A stretch of DNA of 64,000 nucleotides from Pseudomonas sp. DC1.2 (lineage in GTDB: Bacteria; Pseudomonadota; Gammaproteobacteria; Pseudomonadales; Pseudomonadaceae), in assembly GCF_034351645.1 (NCBI RefSeq), contig NZ_CP133782.1, positions 439,001 through 503,000 on the forward strand, written 5' to 3'. The translations under genes were made by a program, and so were the position numbers. The notes beneath the pieces were generated by a model. The model was not told the origin of the DNA. It searched no databases and worked only from the letters and a program-made list of their open reading frames with translations. This document shows positions 11,104-19,089 of this stretch, piece by piece (positions within the stretch are counted from its first letter, which is position 1; each line of letters starts with the position of its first letter).

Positions 11104-13371
11104 ATGAGCGACTCCCTTGATCTCAGCCTGGACGGTGTAGAGCGCCGGTCACTGGCTGACTTCACCGAAAATGCCTACCTCAACTATTCCATGTACGTAA
11201 TCATGGACCGTGCCTTGCCGCATATCGGCGACGGCCTGAAACCGGTACAGCGGCGCATCATCTATGCGATGAGCGAGTTGGGGCTGGACGCTGATTCCAA
11301 GCACAAGAAGTCGGCGCGTACCGTCGGTGACGTATTGGGTAAGTTCCACCCGCACGGTGATTCGGCCTGCTACGAAGCCATGGTCCTGATGGCTCAGCCG
11401 TTCAGCTATCGCTACACGCTGGTTGACGGTCAGGGTAACTGGGGTGCGCCGGATGATCCCAAGTCCTTCGCCGCTATGCGTTACACCGAAGCGCGGCTGT
11501 CCCGTTACTCCGAAGTGCTGCTCAGCGAGCTGGGTCAGGGCACGGCGGACTGGGGGCCGAACTTCGACGGCACGTTAGACGAGCCGCTGGTGTTGCCGGC
11601 GCGGTTGCCGAACATTCTGCTCAACGGCACCACGGGGATTGCCGTGGGCATGGCCACCGACGTACCGCCGCACAACCTGCGCGAAGTCGCGACGGCGTGC
11701 GTGCGTTTGCTCGACGAGCCAAAAGCCACGGTCGAACAGCTCTGTGAACACATCCAGGGCCCGGATTACCCGACCGAAGCGGAAATCATCACGCCGCGCG
11801 CCGACCTGCTGAAAATGTACGAAACCGGCAAGGGTTCGGTGCGCATGCGCGCCGTGTATCACATCGAAGACGGCGACATCATCGTCACCGCGCTGCCGCA
11901 TCAGGTCTCCGGTGCCAAGGTACTGGAGCAGATAGCGGCGATGATGCAGGCCAAGCCGTCCAAGGCTCCGCAAATCACTGACCTGCGCGACGAGTCCGAC
12001 CACGAAAACCCGTGCCGGATCGTGATCATCCCCGGCGCGCGCAAAAACTTTGACCACGATGCGCTGATGCAGCATTTGTTCGCCAGCACCGAGCTGGAAT
12101 CGAGCTACCGGGTCAACATCAACATCATTGGTCTGGACGGCAAACCGCAGTTGAAGAACCTGCGTGCATTGCTGGTCGAGTGGTTGGAGTTCCGGGTTCA
12201 GACAGTTCGTCGTCGCTTGCAATTCCGTCTGGACAAGGTCGAGCGTCGCTTGCACCTGTTGGACGGTTTGTTGATTGCTTACCTCAACCTCGATGAAGTG
12301 ATTCACATCATTCGCACCGAGGAGCACCCGAAAGCCAGCCTGATCGCACGGTTCGCGCTGAGCGAAATCCAGGCTGACTACATTCTTGACACCCGTTTGC
12401 GTCAGTTGGCGCGACTGGAAGAAATGAAGCTGCGTGCCGAGCAGGATGAACTGCTCAAGGAACAAGCCAAGTTGCAAGCCTTGCTGGGCAGTGAAGCCAA
12501 GCTGAAGAAGCTGGTGCGCACCGAGCTGATCAAGGACGCCGAAACCTATGGCGACGACCGTCGTTCGCCCATTGTCGAGCGTACTGAAGCCAAAGCCCTG
12601 ACAGAGCACGACCTGCTGCCGAACGAAAAAGTGTCGGTCGTGCTGTCGGAAAAAGGCTGGGTTCGTTCCGCTAAAGGTCACGAAATCGACGCCACAGGGC
12701 TTTCCTACAAGGCTGGGGACGGTTTCAAAGCCCTGGCAGCCGGGCGTTCCAACCAGTTTGCAGTGTTTATCGACTCTACCGGTCGCAGCTATTCGGTCGC
12801 CGCGCACACCTTGCCATCAGCTCGTGGCCAAGGTGAGCCGTTGACCGGTCGTCTAACGCCGCCGCCGGGCGCAACGTTTGAATGCGTGCTGATGCCGGAA
12901 GACGATTCGCTGTACGTGATCGCCTCCGACGCCGGTTACGGTTTTGTGGTCAAGGGTGAAGACCTGCAAGCCAAGAATAAGGCCGGTAAAGCGCTGTTGA
13001 GCCTGCCAAACAACGCCAAGGTGATCCTGCCGCGCGCGGTTGCAGATCGTGAGCAGAACTGGTTGGCTTCGGTCACTACCGAAGGTCGCCTGCTGATTTT
13101 CAAAATCAGTGATTTGCCACAATTAGGTAAAGGTAAAGGCAACAAGATCATCGGGATCTCCGGTGAGCGGGTGGCGAGTCGCGAAGAATATGTCACGGAC
13201 ATCGCGGTTCTGCCGGACGGAGCCACGTTGGTGTTGCAGGCAGGAAAACGGACTTTGTCGCTGAAAGCAGACGACCTTGAGCACTACAAAGGTGAGCGTG
13301 GGCGTCGTGGCAACAAGTTACCAAGGGGCTTTCAGCGGGTTGATGCACTACTGGTAGAAACTCTCAATTAA
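11104..13371 (+). CDS. parC: DNA topoisomerase IV subunit A
   Basis: Breakage-reunion subunit of topoisomerase IV, 755 aa from ATG 11104. The catalytic tyrosine is Y127 in [11 protein letters not shown]. The quinolone-resistance region reads [12 protein letters not shown] with Ser87 and Glu91, the susceptible residues, so no classical ParC fluoroquinolone mutation is present. The C-terminal part carries the beta-pinwheel repeats. The frame is open upstream to 11041 within the protease gene but that part is a shadow. Confidence 0.98.
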   Translation: MSDSLDLSLDGVERRSLADFTENAYLNYSMYVIMDRALPHIGDGLKPVQRRIIYAMSELGLDADSKHKKSARTVGDVLGKFHPHGDSACYEAMVLMAQPFSYRYTLVDGQGNWGAPDDPKSFAAMRYTEARLSRYSEVLLSELGQGTADWGPNFDGTLDEPLVLPARLPNILLNGTTGIAVGMATDVPPHNLREVATACVRLLDEPKATVEQLCEHIQGPDYPTEAEIITPRADLLKMYETGKGSVRMRAVYHIEDGDIIVTALPHQVSGAKVLEQIAAMMQAKPSKAPQITDLRDESDHENPCRIVIIPGARKNFDHDALMQHLFASTELESSYRVNINIIGLDGKPQLKNLRALLVEWLEFRVQTVRRRLQFRLDKVERRLHLLDGLLIAYLNLDEVIHIIRTEEHPKASLIARFALSEIQADYILDTRLRQLARLEEMKLRAEQDELLKEQAKLQALLGSEAKLKKLVRTELIKDAETYGDDRRSPIVERTEAKALTEHDLLPNEKVSVVLSEKGWVRSAKGHEIDATGLSYKAGDGFKALAAGRSNQFAVFIDSTGRSYSVAAHTLPSARGQGEPLTGRLTPPPGATFECVLMPEDDSLYVIASDAGYGFVVKGEDLQAKNKAGKALLSLPNNAKVILPRAVADREQNWLASVTTEGRLLIFKISDLPQLGKGKGNKIIGISGERVASREEYVTDIAVLPDGATLVLQAGKRTLSLKADDLEHYKGERGRRGNKLPRGFQRVDALLVETLN

Positions 13372-13380
13372 GCGTGCTAG

Positions 13381-13417
13381 AGCGCTCGATCTACGATTTA
13401 ACGCGTAGATCGGCGCT
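13381..13417 (+). terminator. Hairpin after parC, probable terminator
   Basis: Arms AGCGC.CGATCTACG and CGTAGATCGGCGCT form a strong stem with a six-to-eight-base loop ten bases after the parC stop. Only three T follow, so termination efficiency is uncertain. Confidence 0.5.
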
Positions 13418-13547
13418 TTGGCGCTGGAGTCGGAACGCATATTCACGGATGATATGGCCTTTCAAACGTCGGCGTGGCCGAGCGTTCTTCATATTTATTG
13501 AGTATTTTTACTGTGGTTAGCCTTAAGGCCGCCACTTGGATGGGACG

Positions 13548-14261
13548 ATGACTGCTCTGCGCCTTCCTTTAATTTTGTTGCTCGCTGGCGTTCTTGGCCT
13601 GGCGGGTTGCAGCGTACATCAGCCAGTGTCGCTGTATCAGCTGGACAGCGGAAGTCCGGCTCAGCCTGCGCAAAGCGCTGGTATGGCGGTATTGTTGGGG
13701 CCGGTAACGATTGCCGATTACCTGCAACGCGAAACCCTGTTGCAGCGTCAGCCTGATGGTAGCTTGCAAGCGTCTACCGATGGTCGCTGGGCCGGGAGCC
13801 TGTCTTCCGATATCGATCAATTGTTGCTGCGTCAGGTCGCCGGTCATCTGGACAGCCAGCGCGTTGTGCTCGCACCCGCCACCTTGGGCTTTGCGCCGGA
13901 CGTGCAAGTTCTGCTGACAATTACGCGCCTGGATTCGGGCGAGTCGCAACCGGCCATCCTTGATGCCCAATGGCGTCTGATCGACCGTCGTGGCCAGGTT
14001 CGCGATAACCGCATTATTCACCTGCAAGAACCGCATACCTCTGGTACTGCGGCGCAGGTTCAGGCCCAGGGCGTATTGCTGCAGCGTCTGGCCGAGCAGT
14101 TATCGGTGGCGCTCAAGCCGCTGGCCAATCAGCCGCCGATTGCTGACGTACCGCGCAAACCGGCGGCCAAACCGGCGGCGCCAGCGGCGGAGCAGGGCAA
14201 GCAACCGAAGATGCCGATGGCCTCGCCGATTCGTACTGATATGGAAGTGTTCAGGTTCTAA
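13548..14261 (+). CDS. PqiC-like ABC-transport auxiliary lipoprotein
   Basis: 237 residues. Lipobox LAGC with Cys21 after a hydrophobic signal. The mature N-terminus SVHQPVSLYQLDSG and the later VLLGPVTIADYLQRETLL match the PqiC/DUF330 group, outer-membrane lipoproteins that work with MCE-domain proteins in lipid transport across the periplasm. No pqiA/pqiB-like neighbours are in the window, so partners are unknown. Its C-terminus is rich in Pro/Ala/Lys (about residues 200-222). I chose ATG 13548; an in-frame TTG at 13536 is the alternative. Its terminator was the target of the composite insertion that follows. Confidence 0.75.
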   Translation: MTALRLPLILLLAGVLGLAGCSVHQPVSLYQLDSGSPAQPAQSAGMAVLLGPVTIADYLQRETLLQRQPDGSLQASTDGRWAGSLSSDIDQLLLRQVAGHLDSQRVVLAPATLGFAPDVQVLLTITRLDSGESQPAILDAQWRLIDRRGQVRDNRIIHLQEPHTSGTAAQVQAQGVLLQRLAEQLSVALKPLANQPPIADVPRKPAAKPAAPAAEQGKQPKMPMASPIRTDMEVFRF

Positions 14262-14286
14262 GCCGGACGTGATCCAAAGCAAAGCC

Positions 14287-14298
14287 CGCAGAGATGCG
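14287..14298 (+). repeat. 12-bp target site duplication, left copy
   Basis: CGCAGAGATGCG immediately left of the composite element; the identical 12 bases occur at 17243-17254 immediately right of it. Joining the flanks restores AAAGCCCGCAGAGATGCGGG and CTTT, a perfect terminator stem-loop. Confidence 0.9.
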
Positions 14299-14422
14299 CA
14301 ATGCTGTTCACTTAAGCCGTAGTCTGGAAGTTTTTGATTTCCGACTCTATAGCGAAAGCCAAGAAAAACGCCGCTTCTCCATTTAGGGGTAAGCGGCGTT
14401 TTTCCTTAAGTGAACAGCATTG
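14299..14422 (+). mobile_element. MITE copy 1 with 18-bp terminal inverted repeats
   Basis: 124 bases. The left end CAATGCTGTTCACTTAAG and the right end CTTAAGTGAACAGCATTG are perfect 18-bp inverted repeats. From memory the ends resemble those of the IS4 group, whose 10-13 bp duplications also fit the observed 12. Inside lies a GC-rich hairpin flanked by A and T runs (about 14364-14403) that should terminate transcription in both directions. No coding capacity. Confidence 0.85.
14364..14403. terminator. Bidirectional terminator carried inside MITE copy 1
   Basis: AAAAACGCCGCTT pairs with AAGCGGCGTTTTT across the loop CTCCATTTAGGGGT. Perfect 11-13 bp stem with A and T runs on both sides. The same structure is at 17184-17223 in copy 2. 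Confidence 0.8.
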
Positions 14423-14537
14423 CGCCTAGTGCGGGCTTTCTTGTTTCTGGCTATCTACAATTGTCTCTCCCTATACTTCCCACCGTGTATGCCCCTGTGT
14501 ATGCCTCATGAAAAATTGAACCCGAGGCATACAAGAC

Positions 14538-14924
14538 GTGAAGCGCTCAGAAATCAAGCGCCGCCCACTCGCCGACACCACCCTGTCAGGCCTTGAGCCC
14601 GAGGTAGGCGTCTACCGCGAGCTTGACGGTGCCGGTCTGTACTTTCGCGTCAAACCGAACGGACAGAAGTCGTGGGAGCTTCGATACAAGAAAGCCGACG
14701 GCAAATGGTCCTGGCTCGGTCTCGGCGGCTATCCGGAAGTGAGCGGCGCACTGGCCAGGTCAAAAGCTGGCGAGCTGCGCGCCGACGCCGCCGAAGGCAA
14801 GAACCCGATGGCCACAAAGCTGGCGCGCAAGGCCGCCGAAGTTGTGGCCGCTAACGATACATTTGAAGCTCTGGCCCGCGAGTGGCACAGCTCACGCATC
14901 AGTAGTTGGGATGCAGGTATCTAA
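14538..14924 (+). pseudogene. Truncated phage-type tyrosine integrase (DUF4102 N-terminal part)
   Basis: 128 codons from GTG 14538. The sequence is the N-terminal DUF4102 arm-binding domain (LSGLEPEVGVYRELDGAGLY; WSWLGLGGYPEVS; then the start of the core-binding SAM-like domain, FEALAREWHSSRISSWDAG) and it stops there. A complete integrase has about 400 residues, so the whole catalytic domain with its R-H-R-Y residues is missing. It is therefore a remnant of a genomic island carried as cargo. The 237 bases after it (to 15161) hold no recognisable gene. Confidence 0.85.
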
Positions 14925-15161
14925 GGGCACACGACTGATACGCAAACCGGTGGTACGCAACCTGGTACGCAAGAAAAATGCGCACTTAGCGCCGGGGGCT
15001 GGATGGTTTCCATCGTCGAGGTTTCCACTCTGGTTTCCACGGTATCGCCGACATTCCGTGCATGTCCCTCGGTGGGGCTAGCGTCACGGTTACGCCGCAG
15101 CTTCAAACCTTCGTAGTAGACTTGTCGGCGGACTGATAAGGATGACGAGGCATGACGAGGC

Positions 15162-15335
15162 ATGACGACAGGGAACTACAAAGGGCATCATTGCGAGCAG
15201 TGTTATGACTTCACGATGGAAAACGCCCGGAGAGCGCGAACCAAAGCGGCACAAGCTCAAAAGGAGGCGCTCCGTTATCAAGCGCTATGGATGAGCAAGC
15301 AAGGCTGGTCGCAGAACGGCAGCGGCTGCGCCTAG
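15162..15335 (+). pseudogene. N-terminal fragment of the bacteriocin gene (frameshifted)
   Basis: 57 codons from ATG 15162, starting MTTGNYKGHHCEQCYDFTME and continuing as a charged helix (NARRARTKAAQAQKEALRYQ) before a premature stop at 15333. The overlapping frame that begins at 15287 continues the same kind of helix (MDEQARLVAERQRLRL) into the bacteriocin. I read this as one original gene split by a frameshift near 15285. The start region has a repeated ATGACGAGGC (15142, 15152), which offers weak GAGG ribosome sites. Alternative: a separate small gene translationally coupled to the next. Confidence 0.6.
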
Positions 15336-16495
15336 CGCCGTCACCAACACCACCACCTCAGCCTACAAAAGCACCATCTCCGCTGCTCAGAGGCTGCGTG
15401 TTCGCCAAGCCGTGCGCATTACCGGACGGCGAGATTAATTACAGCAACCCCGGTGGCTACGTGCCGCTCGATTTGCTGAAAGACTACGGCGCGTATGCGG
15501 TGCTCGGAGGCAGTGGGGCGGCATCGGCTACCGGTACGGCGCTGCAATGGGTGGGCGGCTCGGGCAGCGCTTCGGAGCTGGCCAAACGTCTGGGAGGCAC
15601 CTTGGCGGCAATGGCGCCGACGCATATCAAAGTGCTTGTTGGCGTGCTGCTGCCGAACACCACTTCAGCCGATAGTGCGTTCTATACCTCTGAGCAGTAC
15701 GCCCAATTAACCGAAGGCAACACACGGGTACGACTGAACGTCAAACAGTTGCCCGATGGCTCGGTGGACCTCTACGGTTTTTATACCGGGACCAAAACCG
15801 AATGGCAGCGAGTGCCGGTGATTACCGCCACGCCTGAAGGCGACCAACTGGTGGCCGACATGGGCGACGGGATCAAAATCACGTGGACTCCGGCAGTAGA
15901 CCCCAGCTCAGTGATGGGCATTCCGGCACTGGAAGGTGTGACACTCAAGCCTGCCGTGTGGGTGTTTCCGCCAACCGAAAACGCTGCAAAAATCTTGGTC
16001 AATCCGATCTATCCACCGGATTACCAAGACGCGATTATCTGGTTTCCGAGTCAGCCGCAAATCGCGCCGATCTATCTATCATTGAGCGCCCGTTACGAGC
16101 CCGGCGGCGTGACTGGTATCGGCAAAGATGTTTCCGGTATCTGGCTCGCGGGCGCAGGCACAGGCCTCGGTTCGCCGATCCCGACGCGGATTGCCGATAA
16201 GCTGCGCGGGCGGGAATTTTCAAGCTTTGATAGGTTCAGAGAGGCGTTTTGGGAAGAGGTCGCGAGGGATGCCGCGCTGCTTAGTCAGTTCAAACCGAAC
16301 AACCAAGCCCTGTTGCTGAAAGGGAACTCACCATATGCACCAAAGACCGAGCGCAACGGAGAAAACACACGGCATGAGATACACCATATCGAACATATCC
16401 AGCATGGCGGCGCGGTCTATGACGTTGACAATCTCTCCGTAATGACGCCTAAGCGACATGCTGAAATCCACAAGGAATATCGGAAACAACCATGA
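15287..16495 (+). CDS. S-type pyocin / colicin-like HNH DNase bacteriocin (main frame)
   Basis: 402 codons in the open frame. After a proline-rich linker comes an S-type pyocin translocation-like domain (about residues 40-270; SNPGGYVPLDLL and WTPAVDPSSVMGIPALEGV are typical), then a colicin E9-type nuclease domain: IADKLRGREFSSFDRFREAF, and the HNH core HEIHHIEH...YDVDNLSVMTPKRHAEIHKE with its metal-binding histidines intact. The killing domain therefore looks functional. A good ribosome site is lacking for ATG 15287, and the upstream fragment at 15162-15335 appears to be its lost N-terminus. The immunity gene overlaps the stop by 4 bases. Confidence 0.85.
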   Translation: MDEQARLVAERQRLRLAPSPTPPPQPTKAPSPLLRGCVFAKPCALPDGEINYSNPGGYVPLDLLKDYGAYAVLGGSGAASATGTALQWVGGSGSASELAKRLGGTLAAMAPTHIKVLVGVLLPNTTSADSAFYTSEQYAQLTEGNTRVRLNVKQLPDGSVDLYGFYTGTKTEWQRVPVITATPEGDQLVADMGDGIKITWTPAVDPSSVMGIPALEGVTLKPAVWVFPPTENAAKILVNPIYPPDYQDAIIWFPSQPQIAPIYLSLSARYEPGGVTGIGKDVSGIWLAGAGTGLGSPIPTRIADKLRGREFSSFDRFREAFWEEVARDAALLSQFKPNNQALLLKGNSPYAPKTERNGENTRHEIHHIEHIQHGGAVYDVDNLSVMTPKRHAEIHKEYRKQP

Positions 16496-16740
16496 AAGCA
16501 AATTTCTCCGACTACACCGAAAGCGAATTCGTAGACTTGCTCAAGCGCATCGTTAGCAGTGAGGGCAGCGAAAAAGAAGTGGATGCGCTTGTGTTCCACT
16601 TTGAAAAGATCAGCGAACACCCCTCCGGGTCAGACTTAATTTTCTACCCTGATGATGGAGAAGACGACTCGCCAGAAGGCATCACCGGAACAGTCAAAAA
16701 ATGGCGAGCGTCCAAAGGGTTACCGGGTTTCAAGCAGTAG
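16492..16740 (+). CDS. Colicin E9/pyocin S-type DNase immunity protein
   Basis: 82 residues with the Im2/Im9 four-helix signature: SDYTESEFVDLLKRI at the N-terminus, then EHPSGSDLIFYPDDGEDDSP (helix III region that contacts the nuclease) and VKKWRASKGLPGFKQ at the end. Such proteins bind the DNase exosite and protect the producer. The ATG overlaps the bacteriocin stop (ATGA), so the pair is translationally coupled. It is intact even though the toxin gene seems frameshifted. Confidence 0.95.
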   Translation: MKANFSDYTESEFVDLLKRIVSSEGSEKEVDALVFHFEKISEHPSGSDLIFYPDDGEDDSPEGITGTVKKWRASKGLPGFKQ

Positions 16741-16779
16741 GTAGAGGGCGACCATACTGAATCGTGTGCCGGAGGTTCT

Positions 16780-16870
16780 CCGGTTTGAAACCGGGAAACC
16801 TCAGATGGCCAAGCCGCGTTTGAAACGCGACTTCGCCAGCCGTTTCACCATCCTCCGTTTCAAACCGGAG
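16780..16870. repeat. Three palindromes with GTTTSAAAC core
   Basis: CCGGTTTGAAACCGG (16780-16794), CGCGTTTGAAACGCG (16815-16829) and CTCCGTTTCAAACCGGAG (16853-16870) lie with centres 35 and about 39 bases apart just after the immunity gene. Stems differ in sequence while the core is kept. Possible operators, recombination sites or degenerate terminators; no function can be assigned. Confidence 0.6.
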
Positions 16871-16948
16871 AAATGCGGCAGGGTTGTTGTCGCTTGAACC
16901 GAGAGCAAGATCGATCGTTCGCGCACCTGGTCATGCCCTCCTGTTTCT

Positions 16949-16972
16949 ACATACCCTGAAATCCGGGTATGT
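16949..16972. repeat. Perfect 8-bp hairpin
   Basis: ACATACCC and GGGTATGT enclose an eight-base spacer. It sits in the otherwise gene-free right part of the composite cargo (16741-17118), in which I see no ORF of substance. Confidence 0.5.
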
Positions 16973-17118
16973 AAAACCGACCAGACCACAAGCGGCAGTC
17001 AGACCATCGGTCTTTTTGGCCTATCTCATTGTTTTTGCTTAACTTCTGCAAAACTTCGGAATTGATTTCAGATGCCGCGCCGTCGGCGTCGAAAGCATGA
17101 AAACCCCACCCGAAAGCA

Positions 17119-17242
17119 CAATGCTGTTCACTTAAGCCGTAGTCTGGAAGTTTTTGATTTCCGACTCTATAGCGAAAGCCAAGAAAAACGCCGCTTCTCC
17201 ATTTAGGGGTAAGCGGCGTTTTTCCTTAAGTGAACAGCATTG
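17119..17242 (+). mobile_element. MITE copy 2
   Basis: Base-for-base identical to copy 1 over all 124 bases, offset by 2820, with the same 18-bp terminal inverted repeats and internal bidirectional terminator (17184-17223). Full identity points to a recent origin of the pair or to gene conversion between them. Confidence 0.85.
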
Positions 17243-17254
17243 CGCAGAGATGCG
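17243..17254 (+). repeat. 12-bp target site duplication, right copy
   Basis: CGCAGAGATGCG, identical to 14287-14298. It continues as GGCTTTGTTGTTT, the right arm and U-tract of the terminator that the composite element split. Confidence 0.9.
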
Positions 17255-17365
17255 GGCTTTGTTGTTTCTGTGGGTTGAGACTTCCATGGCCTGTCCTGAC
17301 CCCTTCGCGGGCAACCCCGCTTTCACAGGGCGACGGCACTGATCAAATGGGGGCGCTGCCGGCAA

Positions 17366-17403
17366 CAAAAAGCCCGCAGGCGAGTGATCATCTGCGGGCT
17401 TGT
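17366..17403 (-). terminator. Terminator of the ahpA-like gene
   Basis: AAAAAGCCCGCAG and CTGCGGGCTTG form a stem around a 12-base loop; read leftward it ends in a T run. It lies 15 bases beyond the stop of the leftward gene. Confidence 0.8.
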
Positions 17404-17417
17404 CTCGGTATCAAGGC

Positions 17418-18953
17418 TTACGCCCGGCGTTCGTGCATCCGTGCCAGTTGCCGCTCCAGCATTGATGGGTAAGGCTCCATCAATCGCTCAACACAGCAAG
17501 CGCCTTCAGGGCTGGCGATCGGACGAATACGCGCACGTTGACGAATCAGCACGTCGTCGCTGATCTTGCGCTCTACCAGCAGCAGGTTGCGACTGTGTTG
17601 TGACAGGGCCAGGGCGTCCTGAGCTGACTCTGTCAGCAGCAGGTCGATCTGGCTCAGGCCATACAGCTCGTCACCCAAGGTCAGGCCAAGCTGCAATTGC
17701 AGGGTGATGCCGCTGTCGGCGACTTCGATTTGCAACTGATGGCCCAGTGCTCGCAGCAGTTCGCCACAGCAGATAGCGTTGGTCAGGTAGTCATCGCCAC
17801 TGTCTTCGGTGTGGAACAGCATCAACGTACTGCCGTCGTTCAGCGTGTGCAGTTCGCTTTGATAGAGCGAGGCGGCCTGGTCCAGGCAATCACGATAGCG
17901 CTTGAGCAGTTCTTCCAGGCGGGCCCGGGGCAGGCGACGCAATTGGTCCTGAGCGCCTAACTGCACGGCCAGGACCGCGCTGTGCTGTGGCACGTTCGAA
18001 ACCGGTGGCTTGACCAGTGGTTTTGGCACGTTGTCTGCCGACTCGTCGCGCAGGTCGGCGAATGGATCTTCGTCGTCATTGTCATCTTCGACGGTGCTGA
18101 CGATGTGCCGGGGAGCAGGCTTGAGGCCGGCCACCGGTTTGCTTTCATCGAAGCTCGGGTCTCTCAGGTTACGCACTTCGAAGGTCGGCTCGTGTTCTTC
18201 GGGGTCTGCGTAGTCGCTGTCGTCGTATTCCGGTTCAGGTGCAGGCTGTGGCTCGATCCGCTCCGGGGCGAAATTAGCGTGCAGTTGACGCGCCAGATCA
18301 CCAATTTCGTCCTGGCGCTCGGTGGCCGGGGTGTACTCGTCGATATTGCGCAGCCAGACGCGCAATTGCAGAAGCGGCGTGGAGATGTGCCGGCCCAGGC
18401 GCAGACTCAAGGCCAGGGACAGGGCCAGCAGAATTGCACTCAGAATCCCCATGCTTTGCAGACTGATGGTCATCGGTTGCTGGAATTGATCCATGTCCAG
18501 GCTGATGCGCAGTTGCCCGGCGGTCACGTCCTGGAAGGTGATTTTGCTCTCATACATACCATCGGCTGCGCCTAACAGGCTGTGCTTGGGGCGCTGGCCG
18601 GACTCGGCGAGGATGCGGTTGTCCACGCTGTAGATGGCGGCGTGGGCCACCAGCTTGTTTTTGGTCAGGTTGTTGAGCAGCACGTTGAGGCTGAGGATGT
18701 CGTTGGACACCAACAGCTCGGTGGCCGAAGTGGCGGTCTGCGTGGTCAGGCTTTCGCCCAGCGCATCAGCCTGCTCATGCATGGCCTGCTTGAACTGCAA
18801 GCCCATCACGCAGGCATAAATGACCAGGGCCAGGGCGACCAGGATCACGTTATGGCTGGCAATGCGTAATGCAATCGGTACACGGCGATGGCGCAGTGCC
18901 CGGAAGATCAGCAGAAAGAAGTTATCGGTTTTTACTGGCGTGGGCCGGTTCAC
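17418..18953 (-). CDS. AhpA/YtjB-family membrane protein
   Basis: 511 residues from a GTG at 18953; the frame is open further upstream but those codons cross the serB promoter region. Two membrane segments (about residues 36-51 and 165-183) enclose a periplasmic domain of about 110 residues (TSATELLVSNDILSLNVLLN). A HAMP-like LGRHISTPLLQLR follows, then a long acidic low-complexity linker (Asp/Glu/Pro-rich) and a C-terminal domain that resembles a cyclase-like fold. From memory this is the AhpA/YtjB (SMP) family next to serB in Pseudomonas and enterics. It is divergent from serB; function not established. Confidence 0.75.
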   Translation of the reverse strand: MNRPTPVKTDNFFLLIFRALRHRRVPIALRIASHNVILVALALVIYACVMGLQFKQAMHEQADALGESLTTQTATSATELLVSNDILSLNVLLNNLTKNKLVAHAAIYSVDNRILAESGQRPKHSLLGAADGMYESKITFQDVTAGQLRISLDMDQFQQPMTISLQSMGILSAILLALSLALSLRLGRHISTPLLQLRVWLRNIDEYTPATERQDEIGDLARQLHANFAPERIEPQPAPEPEYDDSDYADPEEHEPTFEVRNLRDPSFDESKPVAGLKPAPRHIVSTVEDDNDDEDPFADLRDESADNVPKPLVKPPVSNVPQHSAVLAVQLGAQDQLRRLPRARLEELLKRYRDCLDQAASLYQSELHTLNDGSTLMLFHTEDSGDDYLTNAICCGELLRALGHQLQIEVADSGITLQLQLGLTLGDELYGLSQIDLLLTESAQDALALSQHSRNLLLVERKISDDVLIRQRARIRPIASPEGACCVERLMEPYPSMLERQLARMHERRA

Positions 18954-19089
18954 TGTGAGCTCGGCTCTTTTGTCCGTGAAGTTGACGCGCAGTATAGCGA
19001 CAGGCCCTAGACCGGCAAAGCGCTCACGGTGCCCGATGGTCACTGAAAGTGGGTAGAATGCGGTTTTTTTCCACCTGCGGGGGTGCGCC

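Larger units (their letters stand above)
14299..17242 (+). mobile_element. Composite element: two MITEs flanking a bacteriocin-immunity cargo
   Basis: Two identical 124-bp miniature elements in direct orientation (14299-14422 and 17119-17242) bracket 2696 bases of cargo: a truncated tyrosine integrase, a DNase bacteriocin gene and its immunity gene. A 12-bp direct repeat flanks the outer ends only; neither MITE has its own duplication, so the 2944-bp unit moved as one piece. No transposase is encoded, so mobility would need one supplied in trans. Direct copies also allow loss of the cargo by homologous recombination. Confidence 0.85.

Noticed and set aside
11341..11400. Possible quinolone-resistance change in ParC
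   Set aside because: Ser87 and Glu91 are the susceptible residues.
11575..12807. 410-codon minus-strand ORF opposite parC
   Set aside because: Shadow of parC third-position GC bias; no start context or motif.
14299..14422. MITE copies as solo insertions each with own TSD
   Set aside because: Inner flanks do not match outer flanks; only the outermost 12-mers are duplicated.
14921..15163. 80-codon minus-strand ORF between integrase remnant and bacteriocin
   Set aside because: No recognisable motif or start signal; likely non-coding cargo DNA.
16780..16870. CRISPR-like repeats suggested by GTTT...AAAC cores
   Set aside because: Only three units, different arms, spacing of 35-39 with no conserved full-length repeat and no cas genes.
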